NCBI GenBank assembly: GCA_013398275.1 | Contig: VZSE01009352.1 | Location: 127,416-191,415, forward strand | DNA length: 64,000 bases | DNA from: Promerops cafer | Lineage: Eukaryota > Chordata > Aves > Passeriformes > Nectariniidae | Direction of reading: 5' to 3' | Part shown: positions 10,234 to 20,907 of the stretch, piece after piece | Layout of the letters: the number at the start of each line of letters is the position of its first letter | How positions within the stretch are numbered: the first letter of the stretch is position 1 | Made by a program: the position numbers and the translations under genes | The notes under the pieces: model-generated | The model's database searches: none | Told to the model about the DNA's origin: nothing | What the model saw: only the letters and a program-made list of their open reading frames with translations

Positions 10234-13200
10234 AGCATATTGAATAAAACCTTACAGCAGTATTCCTAAACCAATGACTAGAAAGAAAAAGAATCATACA
10301 TAAGCTCATTAGATCTGAACTTTAAGTTATATTTATCAAACAAAAATACAACTTTGAGACGTATATCAGGCTTTTTTGATGTGTTTTCTGATAAGTTATT
10401 CTGTGATTTGGAAGTAGTTGTTTGCTTGTTTGTTTTTCACTTTGTTTCAGTTTTTGGATTTAGGTTCACAACTTTTCCAATATAATAAATTAGATTTTGA
10501 AAATGTAGAAGCTAGGGATGCATTAAACTTTAAGGATTTACACTTTTCATCTGCAGAAACTGTCACATGTCCAGTCTGGATAATTCCTCATTTTGTAGTG
10601 TTCAAAAAGGGCAGAATATGATGACTAGAACACTGGAGGTTTGGTTAGTCTAAGGAGTTAAGAAGAGGCTCAACAATAATTTAAGCATGTTATGTAGACG
10701 ATCTGGGATATGGAAATTTCATTTATTTAATTACAGCTATCACTAGGTAAATCAGTTTATAGAAGATACATGAGCCTGGAAGACTGAGATAAGTTTTTGT
10801 GTTTAACCTTTGCTGTCTGAAAAGTTGATGTCTTGGGTAGAAGGCTAGCTGAATACTAATTGTTCCATGGTGTCTTGCAAAGCAGGCTGGTTGATATTTT
10901 GGCTTTGATTTGGATGCAACAGCTATCTTATGAGACTGGCAACTCACTTATTCTCAGTTGCATCCGTGCATGCTGGAGGACATACATGAATAGTTCTTAT
11001 TCCCAGATGTTCACCACTGTTCTCAGCAGAGATTCCAAACTTTAAACACTGGTACCTTGCCAGAAATTCAAAATTCTGGACACTATTTGCAAATAGTCAG
11101 GCAGATGGCAGATGCCTTCATTGCTAATTTAGAAGGTTACAACTCCTGGCTTAAAATATTCCATCTTGATGTTAGCACTTTGAAAAAACTTTTCTCTATG
11201 GCTGAAAATCTATCTGCTTTGGTAATATATCAAATAATGTACCTATATATATGCAGTTCATAGAAATAAATATTTGTCATGTAAATCCCCCATATACATC
11301 ATGACCTCCTGTGTCATTTGTATTTGTGTGCACTTTAATGTATCTGTCTTTATGTACATATATAAAAAAAACCACATTTGTTGATAAAAAATTTAAAATA
11401 TTATTTTTATACAGAAATTAATAAAAAATACCTGGCTACTTTCAAAGTTTACTAGTCTTGACCTAAATGCAAATGACTGAGGCAGGTCTTCATTTTATCT
11501 AGAAATTAATTTCTTTTTCTGTACTGCTGCAAATTGATTTTTAGCACAAATGGCTTCCATTTGTTGCCAGGTAAGGAAACTTTCATAGTTTACACTTCAG
11601 TGTGGACTAAATTTCTAAACTTTGCCTGTTGGCAGGAATAACGAGACCATCAGAGCAAAATAATAGCGCTGATAGAACAGAATACCTCCCATAAAATGTA
11701 ATACTTTGGAGGGGCATGATGAAATCTATAATACTGCCAACTGATTATGTATTAAGCCATTTGACATCAGAATACACTCCTGATGGCTGCTAGAGTTATC
11801 TTAAATGCTTCATTTAAAATCCTAAGAATATGGTTGATTTTGTTTTTGGCCTCAATAGTGTCATGTGTCACTGAAAGTAAAAATATTAAGAAAAAGGAAG
11901 TGGGTTTATTCCTTTTTTTCCTTGTATTTGCCTTCTAAATTTTAGTGTTTTACAGTCATCCATTACATAAAATACATGAAGATTTTATCATTAACAAACT
12001 CCTTCAGTGTAGATGCTTCCAGCAGTAAAACACTAAGTCTATGACCTTAAATATTGTTTCTTTCTGATCAGATTCATTGAAGGTGAGATTTCCTGCTTCA
12101 ACTCTTGCTGTAATATTGAAGGGCCCACATTCAAGCCCAGATCTTTGCATACTTTCCCCATGTACAGTCCTGTGCCAATATTATAAAAAACTTAGTGAAG
12201 CTCAGGGTAAAATCAATGTTATGGTTTATAGATAGTCATGTGAAAGTCCTATGGCCACTTTTCTCAAGCAGAGACCAAAAAACTGTGACAAGCAAGTAAG
12301 ATAAAATGCTGAAACACACTGAACTGTACAGTCACACAGACTGAAATTTTATGCCATCAATGCAATATCCATAAAATGAAGCAGGGAAAAGACAGAGTAA
12401 AATTTTATCATTTAGGAGTTTCTCATTGAATAGCTAGAGGTCTAATATCCACAGTTTACCATTTTAGACAATCAAAATTTTTGTTATATTTAGTCTGCAG
12501 CTACACTTGCTACAGGATCTATCTGATGGCATTCCAAAGAGCAAGAAATCTGATCATGTTATTGTTTGTGACACAATTGTACCTATACCAAAGACTTGGA
12601 TAAGAAAAAGGGAAATAAAGTCAGGATAACTAACAGAAGATACTTAAAAATAAATCCAGAAAAGTTTGGTGGAAATTTATTCAAATAATGCTACAGCTGT
12701 AGATATTAAACTTAATGAAGTCAATAGAGATGCATCACTTTACCTGAAATGAAGTTCTGTGCCAGTATCTTTTCTTGCCTAGCAATATAAATACACTAAA
12801 ACTAAGCTGCAGATTGAAGACTTAGAGCACACTTGTAAAACTTTTTTGACTAGAAATAAAATGATATAAATCAGGAAATGTATGAAAACTCTGGTGAGTA
12901 GCTGTTAGGAGATTTCAACCTCACTACATGTTAGGCATCTCCATTTCATCTTTTAAGTCCAAAAGGTACTTTTATGATTTGCTTGAACTTTCTGAATATA
13001 AAGCAGGTCATAGATCTTCTCCAAGTGGCTCTATATCAATTTCTGGATGTATATATTATTTGAACCATAATGGCTCACCCACCATTAATATGAAGATTTT
13101 GCACATTTCAAGTACATGTACTGAAAGTGCTTTTATGAGGAACTGACACTTTAATTTGCTATAATATTTGTTTACAGCTTGATTCTATGTGATGTTTTAG

Positions 13201-13816
13201 GTGTGGCAGGTTTTTTTAGAGTGCTTTAATATTGTTTGCAAAATACTACCTTTAAAGGACATTGTATGTTTGTTGTTCATTAGTCATCCCTAAGCACACA
13301 GACCAGTAGAATAAACACAAGAATGAAAATCCCCAAACACCTGTAATTTCTACAGTCTATGAATCTCCATAAACAGAAATCAGTCAAGTAATGAATTTTA
13401 TGATTTTAATCCTTCCAGCTAAGCAATCGAAGGAATAGTCATGAAGTCTGAAATTATTAAAACAAAAATGTCTCAATGTAATGAGCCAGACAGCACACTA
13501 ATAAAATCCTCAAACACGTCAGTCAATAAAAATACAACATTTTGCAATACAATTCACAAAAACATGAAAACTGAACCTTTTCACCAGTACATCACAAGAA
13601 GTAACTAAGGTTCAATATGTCAGAGATTTCAGTATTTTACAAATACCTTGCTCTTTTTTTTGTATCCAATATATAAAGAAACCTCTACACCAATACATAA
13701 GAGACTGTAATTATTCTCAAATTAGTCGCTTTTCTTATTATTTGCCATTTTCAGTAGCTTTTCCCAATTAGCTTTCCTTTTCTGAGGGAGGGATTTCCTT
13801 TAGGTGTTGCATGTGA
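10234..13816. other. Unassigned AT-rich non-coding DNA
   Basis: About 3.6 kb without recognisable gene or repeat. The longest open frames are 60-75 codons. A/T runs occur around 11360-11430. Confidence 0.55.
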
Positions 13817-14053
13817 TCCAGTCATCCTCATCCTTTAAAAGGTAATGGAAAGAGACACACGTCCCCAAAGGCCAGCAATCAGTTTCTGAAACTTCTACTT
13901 GAGGAACAGAAGAATCATCATCTACAGGTGTCTTCTTCGTCCATCAAGGATGGAAAGAAACCTGTAAAGGTATGTGGAAGGAGAATGTCTGCTCCTTTCA
14001 TGGTATCTGATCAGAGAAGGCATGAACAAGATCATACAGAGACAAACACGTGA
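13817..14053 (+). other. Weak exon-like open frame with a good splice donor
   Basis: A 78-codon frame runs from just after a TGA (13814-13816) to a TGA at 14051-14053, with no ATG in its first half. Its first 51 codons end at 13969, directly before GTATGT, a near-consensus splice donor, and read as a plausible soluble peptide (LKLLLEEQK followed by a serine run and KDGKKPVK). The possible acceptor ATCTACAG/GTG at 13920-13930 keeps the frame, but its pyrimidine tract is poor; the better tract ending TTTAG at 13803 would include the TGA. I do not recognise the peptide. A frame of this length is not rare by chance in 64 kb, so this is a candidate only. Confidence 0.15.
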
Positions 14054-14199
14054 TAAGGGAGGTCTTGATAAGAACAACCCTGGTCAGATACACTGATTAA
14101 AAAGGATATGTGGAATGTGAGGATGTTTATTTTCTCAGTTGGGAAATAAGGAAAAGGAGGGAAAGAAACACAGTTATAAAACATGATTAGTTAGCACTA

Positions 14200-14600
14200 A
14201 CAAAGACCACAACCAGAAACAAACTTGTCTGTCACACTAATTGATGGGGTATCAAAAAACTGCAAGGCAAACCAGGACTCTGCAATGGCTAGTGATGCAA
14301 ATCTGAGTGTCCAGAACATTGGAAGGGTCTCAGTGGGACTATGCCAACTGATGAATCCATGTGCAGAGGAAAGGAGAGCAGTGAGGAACAAAAAAGAGAT
14401 GGGCAGAAAGGGATAGAAAAGGGGCTGACGTGTAAAATGGGGCCTGTTGCTAAGTTTGTCTGGCTGAGCCCTGCTCCTGATCACACCACTCTGTCCTGTC
14501 TTAATAAATAATTTCTTAGCAATCTGTCTGCGTGATGTTGCCCTGTACTCTGTGTGTGCCAGTGCTGCAAGAGCTCGGTGACAGCTACTGGAGGGTGTGC
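14200..14600 (+). mobile_element. Possible LTR-like segment with AATAAA
   Basis: The sequence from about 14440 to 14600 reads like the R/U5 part of an avian ERVL-type LTR: a C-rich run, AATAAA at 14503-14508, TTTCTTAGCAATCTGTCTG and a TG-rich stretch. I could not find TG...CA ends with a matching target duplication, so the limits are uncertain and the identification rests on resemblance alone. Confidence 0.3.
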
Positions 14601-15360
14601 AGAGGGCATGAGCAGAGCTGAGTGAGGGCCTCAATGCTGTTGGCTGAAGCAGCGCTGCGGGTCACGGCCTGGCTGTCAGCTGATGGCAGCAAGCATCTGT
14701 GTCTTCCCAGCTGGCTGTGCACTGGGTGTGCATGTGGATCTGTTGGAAAACTCCAAGCTGGGTCAACCCCAGGTTCAGGCAGGGCTATCAGGGAGGTGGA
14801 GGGTCTTTGGGGGGACCCAGGATTGAGGGATGTCCATGGGATGAGTGTGTGAATGCAGTGTGTGTGCAGCGAGCATCTAGATGGACCAACTGGTGTCTCA
14901 GGGACCCATGGGGTGAGTTAAGGGGGTTGTAATCCTGTCAGGCATGCCAGGTTGGCAGAGGGTCTGTGAGGGTGCTCGAGGAATCTGTGAATGTCCATGT
15001 GCTTGTGAACCCGGGAAGAGTGGGGTGTGTGCTGCACTTGTGACCTTCTGCCTCTGCCTGCCCAAGAGGAAGAGGGGACGTGTCCCTGTGTGCCTGTGTC
15101 TGGTGTGAGTCCTGAATGTGGGGGATGCTGGAGCAGCACCTTGTCTGCAGTTGTGTCAGCGTCCTGTGTGCATCCCTTTATTGTTTGGGATAGGTGCCCA
15201 ACTTCACTCCTGGCTGAACCTAGAAATGGGAAAGCAGCATCTGCCTCCTTCAGGCTGACTCAAGGTCTCCAGGCACAGGGCTGGGGTCCAGCACATGGAC
15301 CCTGGGCTGGTACTGCTGAAGAAGGCAGCTGCAAATTCTGGGTGAATTTTTCATCTTGAA
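14550..15360. other. G+C-rich island in AT-rich surroundings
   Basis: Base composition rises sharply here, to well over half G+C by eye against well under 40% on both sides. The plus strand is rich in G-runs and TG steps (for example GGTGGAGGG and GGGGGGACCC near 14800-14820). CpG is present but not dense, so it is not a clear CpG-island promoter. Open frames occur on both strands, including a 110-codon one (15027-15359), as expected where stop codons are rare; none has recognisable content. It may be internal sequence of an old retroelement linked to the LTR-like segment on its left, or a separate insertion. Confidence 0.5.
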
Positions 15361-16589
15361 TCAGTAAACAGTAGAAAAATATTAAATACTAAACCTAGAT
15401 TTCAACACATTTCTTAACTGTACACTAAGGAGTTAAGATTAAACATGAAACTGTGCAGTTATAGGTAATCAATCTCCAGCAAGATTGCTTAAATTTTTTA
15501 TTGAACTTATTAGCTTCCCTTCTCCCCTTCCCCTTTTTTTCCTGTTGATTATAGCTCACAGTTTACTGCCAATACTTAAGATGGCCTTAGAGTCTTATTA
15601 TTTTTTCTAGACTTGGAGTAACTTCTCTGCCAGTAGATACTTTTCTGCCCAGAGCTATTTTCCATGCAGGCATCCTGGGACAAGATTTGAGCTTGCAAGA
15701 AAAATAATGCAATGCAAACATCCCCATGAGAAACTTAAAATTTATCTTTGGGCTGAGGAGAGGAAATCAATTTTGGCCAACTGTACATACCACTCTGTTT
15801 CCAAGCAGATGTTGATTTCATTTTGCCTGCACACCGAGGCTGTCCATGAGGAGGCTTGGAGTACTGCAGCTGGGCTTGGTGGTCTCTTCTACAGGTTCCA
15901 GGGCGTGATCCGAAATGATGTATTTTCCATAGATTCTGGGATTTCTTGGTACTTTATTTGCCCTGAGGCTGCAACTATGAACATATGTAGGCAGAAGTTC
16001 CTTATCCTCTGAGGAGGTGTCAAGCTCCCTGAAATGAGTTCTCCACCAGTCGTGTATTAACTTAAAAGGAACTGTGCTCTGGAGGCTCAGCAAAGCATGC
16101 CTGCATCAGTGTGAAGATTTCATGGTGCTTCTGTTGGACTGCAGCTACTTCACAGCTTAGTGCTTGGCTGAAGCCAGAGGGAAGTGGACACAGTTTCGTA
16201 GGGAAAAGGAGGATTATTTGCTAAAAGTGAGGGAAGAAAGCAATACTGAGGCTTCTTTATGTAGCACTGCCACAGCAGGGCAGTGCAGATGGGAGCAGGC
16301 AGATGTATGTCGTAGACACAGCAAAAGAAAACCAGTCCTTTTTCTTGCAAGAGTGGGAGAGGAAGTCTTCTGTTGAAAAGAGGTTTTCAGGTGTTTTGGA
16401 CAGAGTTTAGGAGTAAACAGAGGCAATGTACCCCATCAGTGTGTCCTATGTAATTGAAGGTAATCAAGTGTTTGATATGACATGTTACCACTCAAAAGAT
16501 TCCAAAGAAAACACTTTCTGAAAATACTGCTGTCCTATTACCTTGAAAAATTAGAGCTTCAAATCCCTTTTCTTCTCCTGACAGAAAAG
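15361..16589. other. Unassigned DNA
   Basis: No recognisable gene or repeat. Overlapping open frames on both strands between 15700 and 16430 reach 101 codons and look like chance frames. Confidence 0.5.
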
Positions 16590-17149
16590 GAACTGAAGGC
16601 CTTGATGGACAAAAAATTGACCATGACACAGCAATGTGATCTTGTGGTAAATAAGTCCAACAGCTTCCTGGCTGCATAAGGAGAGTATTACAACATGTTG
16701 AGGGATTGGATCCTTCCTCTCTGTTCAGTACTGATGAGACAAATCTGGAGTGCTGGGTCCAGTTCTGTGATCACCAGTACAGGAGAAATATGGACTTGCT
16801 GAAGTACAGCCTCATTGGAGAGCCAAGTTTTGGAGCATCTGTCCGAAGAGGAGAGGTTGACAGAGACACTGGACTGCTCATCCCAGAGAAGAGAAGGATG
16901 AGGAGGATCATATCAGTGTGTATAAATATCTGCTGAGTAAGTAAGTGGAGGTAGGCTGTTCTCACCAGTGCCCAGTAAAAACACAGCAGGCAATTGGCAC
17001 AAACTGAAATACAGGAAATTACATTTAAACATAAAAATATCCCCAAATTCCATTTTTTTTTAAACTCTGGAGGTGTTTGAATACTGAAGGGTATGTAGAC
17101 TCCATCCTTTCAGATACTAAAAAACCCAGTTGGACAAAGCCACGAGCAA
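16590..17149 (+). mobile_element. CR1 LINE, 3' part (outer element, left piece)
   Basis: The sequence follows the CR1 ORF2 3' end: CTTGATGGACAAAAAATTGA then TTGTGGTAAATAAG and CTGCATAAGGAGAG, GGAGTGCTGGGTCCAGTTCTG near 16750, GAGAAGAGAAGGATGAGGAG near 16887, ATCAGTGTGTATAAATATCTG, and GGCACAAACTGAAATACAGG near 16996. There are many substitutions and no open frame, so it is long inactive. The element is interrupted at 17149 (after GGACAAAGCCACGAGCAA) by a second, oppositely oriented CR1 and resumes at about 17335. Confidence 0.88.
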
Positions 17150-17334
17150 TTTCACAGAATCATAAAATCATTAAAGGTGGAAAAGACCTCCATGATCATC
17201 AAGTTCAACCTTTGACTAAACAAAACCATAGATTTAAGCGCCATATCCAGACATTTCTTGAACATTTCCAGGAATGGTGTCTACACCACTTCCCTGGACA
17301 GTCTGTTCTTATGCTTGACAACTCTCCTTTCTTT
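17150..17334 (-). mobile_element. CR1 LINE 3' end nested in another CR1
   Basis: On the plus strand it begins TTTCACAGAATCATAAAATC and continues with TGGAAAAGACCTCCATGATC, CCATATCCAGACATTTCTTG and GGACAGTCTG, the reverse complement of a CR1 3' end. It sits between two pieces of a plus-strand CR1 that together form a continuous consensus, so it inserted after the outer element. Confidence 0.82.
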
Positions 17335-17402
17335 GAGCAGGAAGGTTGAATTTCATGATCTCCAGAGGTGCCCTCCAGGCTCAACTATTCTGCAATTCTA
17401 TG
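17335..17402 (+). mobile_element. CR1 LINE, 3' terminus (outer element, right piece)
   Basis: Reads GAGCAGGAAGGTTGAATTTC, ATGATCTCCAGAGGTGCCCT and then CAATTCTATG, matching the CR1 3' terminus (TTGGACTAGATGATCTCCAG...CCTTCCAACCTCAACC...TTCTGTGATTCTGTG). It continues the element broken off at 17149. Confidence 0.85.
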
Positions 17403-17859
17403 AAAATGCAGTTCCCACGTGGATACTCTCACCATAGTGGAAACACTTTTTCAGTAAACTGCTTTTTAGTGATTGGTTTCAGAAGATGATTCCCAGATTC
17501 TTGGAAAGAATTGAGCGATGCCTAATTCTTTGGTCCAGCCATTGGTTTAAACAGTATACACTGGTCTCTCTATAGTCCAATAATTTGTGCTGAACCAAAA
17601 GCAGACTAGAGTAGGTTGTGGCTAGAGAGGCTTACACACAATATTCTGTCAAATATTAATAAGATTTTTCAACACTAAATCTCTGTTTTCTCATTTGGAA
17701 ACTAAAGAAGTATGGTTACTCCATACTCTGTTAGATGGAGTGGAATTTGGATAGACCCCTCAGCTTAAAGGGTGTTTATAAAAAACATAAGATCCAGATG
17801 TCAGATGAGAACAGACTATCTTACTGGGATCTGTACTTCTGAGCATCTTCATTCACACT
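17403..17859. other. Unassigned DNA between CR1 pieces
   Basis: No feature recognised; no open frame of note. Confidence 0.5.
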
Positions 17860-18400
17860 TGTGGATGAGGACACAACATGCATCCTTGGTGAGTTTGTGG
17901 ATCAGACTAATACAGGGAGAGTGACTGACACAAGGATTGGTAGAGTTTCTGTTCAGAGTGAGACTGATAATCTTGAACCAATAGACTTCACAAATTCCAG
18001 TGAGGAAAAGACATCTGCCTTTCAGGTGTAAGAACCTTACACACTAGTGTAGGCTAGGAAAGGGCTCTCAGACAGCAGCCTGAAAAGTACTGGGGAGTAT
18101 AGTGGATGGCGAGTCAAATGTGAACCAACATCACATTCATTTCAAAAGGAATGCACCACGTAGTGTAGCTAGCAAAGATATCACCCCTCTGGAACTGGCA
18201 CTGGTGAGGCTGCAGATGAAATGTTGTGTCTGGTTTTAGATCCCACAGTCTCCTGTTGAAGAGGGATGCAGAGAAATTGTAGACAATTCACTGGTGAGTT
18301 ACCAGATAGTCAGGAGGTCTTATGTACCATATATTGTGAACACTACTCTGAATCACGTCTCTGTAGAAAATTTGTATTCCTTGTGTTGTGGAAGGCAAGT
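17860..18400 (+). mobile_element. Old CR1 ORF2-derived fragment
   Basis: Degraded but ordered matches to the second half of CR1 ORF2: GGTGAGTTTGTGGATCAGAC with TGACACAAGG near 17888-17940, a block near 18060-18165 corresponding to 'cttgggggtgctggtggacagcaag...gccaacagtgtgc', GCACTGGTGAGGCTGCAGATG then TTGTGTCTGGTTTTAGATCC near 18200-18240, and GCAGAGAAATTGTAGACAATT near 18269. No tail is present and all frames are broken. Limits are approximate. Confidence 0.6.
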
Positions 18401-18764
18401 CCTAACAACAGACTTACTGCCTGCTTGTATTTTCCTTGCAAAAGAAAGAGAATTAGCCTGGACAGGATCCTTGCTGATGGACTTTTCTTGGTCTGCTGAG
18501 GGCAGTGACATAAGCAAGCAATATAGTTGTGTTCACAAATAAAAAGTGGAGCCTGGGAGAAGGTACAGCTGTCTTTTCCTTCTCTTGAAGAAGTTAACAG
18601 GTAAATTCTGAATGCGATGAGACCTGATGGCCTGTTTTGGCAAGTGCAAAAAAGTTACTTGCTGTTGTAGCATTCTACTGCATCCCCCATAAAAGACTAT
18701 TACCTCCCTAGTATAGAGGGTAACCTAGACCCATGAACTGTTCAATATGTTCAGATACCAAGAG
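18401..18764. other. Unassigned DNA
   Basis: Nothing recognisable beyond short chance open frames. Confidence 0.5.
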
Positions 18765-18867
18765 AAAGGAAAAAAAAAATCCACCAAACCCAACACTTCC
18801 CACTCCTCCAAAAAACCACCAAACAAACAAACAAAAAAACCCACAAGAAAAAACCCACAAACACAAA
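18765..18867 (+). repeat. A/C-rich low-complexity tract
   Basis: On the plus strand almost only A and C: an A-run, then irregular CCAAAC, CAAACAAACAAA and AAAACCCACA repeats. Overlapping open frames on the minus strand (rich in F, G, V and W) come from this composition and are not genes. Confidence 0.85.
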
Positions 18868-20704
18868 CCTCTTTTGTCTGGAAAAAAAAGCTGGAACTAA
18901 ACCAAACCATAAAACAAGTGAGGCTATTTCATTCCATAAACACTTCAAAGGTAAACAAAAAAAAATGCTGCAAAATTTAAACATTTAACTAACCTTATCC
19001 TGGATATTCAAGGACAAGAGATAAGCTCGTAATTTATCATCACAATATGTAAACTAGAAATTCATTGGAGGCTGCTTAAGTATACAGTCTTAGTTTGCTC
19101 AAATGTATTCTGTAAATCCAGCTGGTTGGGTACAAATGGAGGTAATATCAAGAAACTGAGTTACAAAAGCCTTGTGTTTGTTTTTAAAAGGAAAATAAGA
19201 ATGAAAACTGAGAGAGTAGTAGTAGATGCAGAGATGAAAAACACAAACAGGAGGGTTGAGTTTATTTTGAAGCTGGGTCATCAGCTGCAATGGGTGACAT
19301 AGGTTTGCTTATTCTACTATGCATTGCTCTTTAGGTTTTAGCAGCCCACCAGGAGCAAGGCTCTTGTCAGAACCACACAATAAAAAAGACTTGCTTGGAA
19401 TGCACTGTACGTAAGCTGACACTGACCATGCCAAATGGGCTACAAGAGCACTTAATCAATTCGCAAACTCTGAAGTAAATGTAATAGATGCAACACAGTA
19501 CAGGATGGAGATCACATTAGTGGCACTGCTAAGTAACATGCACTAAACAAGTAGAGTCAATTGAAGATTCTTATCCTTCTGGATCCTCTAATACTGCTGC
19601 TTATTATATAATACTATTGTATCTGGGAGAGACGACAGAGATCCAGAAAAATAATAATCAAAATCATTCAAACGTTCCCTAAAGTGAGAAGAAACCTACT
19701 CTTAGACATTTCAACCCTTTTTTTGTATCCCATCAAGGTCAGTTCTCTTTCTAGTTATATTTAGCATCTACACTACCCTTTCCAGGCCAGGGTAGCAGAT
19801 GCTGTTGTACATGCTTACTCTTCCCCTAGAAGGGAGAAGCAGCAAAAGTCAGACTGTGAATTTGCATGATGGATTTATGTATTCAGCCCCACTACTTCAG
19901 CTGATTGCCATTATTTCTGTCAAAGAAAAAGTAGTCATGAGAACCTGGAAAGATCCTTAACAAAGCTACTGCTTCCAGCAGCAGCCACCATAGTCAATTT
20001 CCTGGTTTACTAGTGCCTGTAGCTAGCATCTAGACTCACAAGTCAAGACAGTTTCTTCCTACCCTGCATTACATTGATTTATTATACTGCAGACAGACAA
20101 CAGGCCGTTCAAAGACAAAAAACAGATTTTCAGAATTCAAGCCTGAGCAACACAAAAGTTCTATTTATAGGACAAAGAAAGAACTTAATTTTTTACCTCT
20201 GGTGCAGGCATTGTTATGTGGAAGGTGCACATTCTCAACCAGTTTACTTTTCTAACAGACAAGCAAAGCTGGAGTCTCCACTGACATGACTGTGAGTAAT
20301 GCTTCCTGTCATTTCTGGCTGTCTGGAGGACTCCATCCTATCATAGTTAGTCTCAGTTATTGGTGGTTTGTCACCTTTCAAGATATATAACTGTATAGTA
20401 TATATTGCCATGAAACTCAACATTTAGGAAGGGCTACAGTACATCTCCTTAACAACAATGGCTATTGTACCAGAAAAGTCTTCCTATCCTCTCCTTCTCT
20501 CTCTTAAGTGTCAGGCTAAATATCCTTCCTTAATAGGAGGCTTACTAGAATTCAAAGTAGTGCACAGAAGTAGCTAAAGGATAAAGAAATGCTCTGTTCA
20601 AAAGACTCATTGCAGTTGTGATTTTCTAATATGAAGGAGTTTTCCTTGTCTGTCCAGAGGCTGCACTCAGGATCCACCTCAAGATAACGAGAAGCGTTTT
20701 AAGA
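18868..20704. other. Unassigned AT-rich DNA
   Basis: No gene or repeat recognised. Open frames are 71 codons or shorter. Confidence 0.5.
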
Positions 20705-20777
20705 CCTGAATGATATCAGTTGGGAGAGTGTTAGACTGAAAATCAAAAGGTTCCTGTTTCATTCCTGGGATTTGGCA
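20705..20777 (+). pseudogene. tRNA-Phe(GAA)-like sequence, degenerate
   Basis: CAGTTGGGAGAGTGTTAGAC then TGAAAATCAAAAGGTTCCTG correspond to the D arm, anticodon arm and variable loop of vertebrate tRNA-Phe (CAGTTGGGAGAGCGTTAGAC, TGAAGATCTAAAGGTCCCTG), and the total length is 73. The anticodon triplet GAA is changed to AAA, and the T-loop TTCGATC reads TTCATTC. The acceptor ends CCTGAAT and ATTTGGCA pair poorly. The Pol III B box is damaged. It is therefore not a functional tRNA. Confidence 0.75.
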
Positions 20778-20907
20778 GATGTATTTGACATCTCATCTGT
20801 CTATGTGGTCAAGGCCAGATTAGATGGGCTTTGAGAAACCTGGTGTAGCAGGGGGCTTGGAACTAGATGACTTTTAGGGTCCCCTCCAATCCAAACCATT
20901 TTATGAT
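20705..20907 (+). mobile_element. SINE with a tRNA-Phe-like head and a CR1 tail
   Basis: The first 73 bases align end to end with tRNA-Phe (see 20705-20777). A linker of about 30 bases follows, then GGTCAAGGCCAGATTAGATG at about 20808 and a continuous CR1 3' end: GGCTTTGAGAAACCTGG, GGGGCTTGGAACTAGATGAC, TCCAATCCAAACCATTTTATG. A tRNA-derived Pol III head joined to a LINE 3' tail is the standard SINE structure, the tail letting CR1 reverse transcriptase prime on it. CR1-tailed SINEs are known in songbirds (TguSINE1, whose head I recall as tRNA-Ile); this head reads as Phe instead. The copy is diverged. An alternative is a tRNA pseudogene that landed by chance next to a truncated CR1. Confidence 0.7.

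Noticed and set aside
14197..14634. 145-codon minus frame
   Set aside because: Lies antisense to the LTR-like segment and the edge of the G+C-rich island, where stops are rare; no recognisable content.
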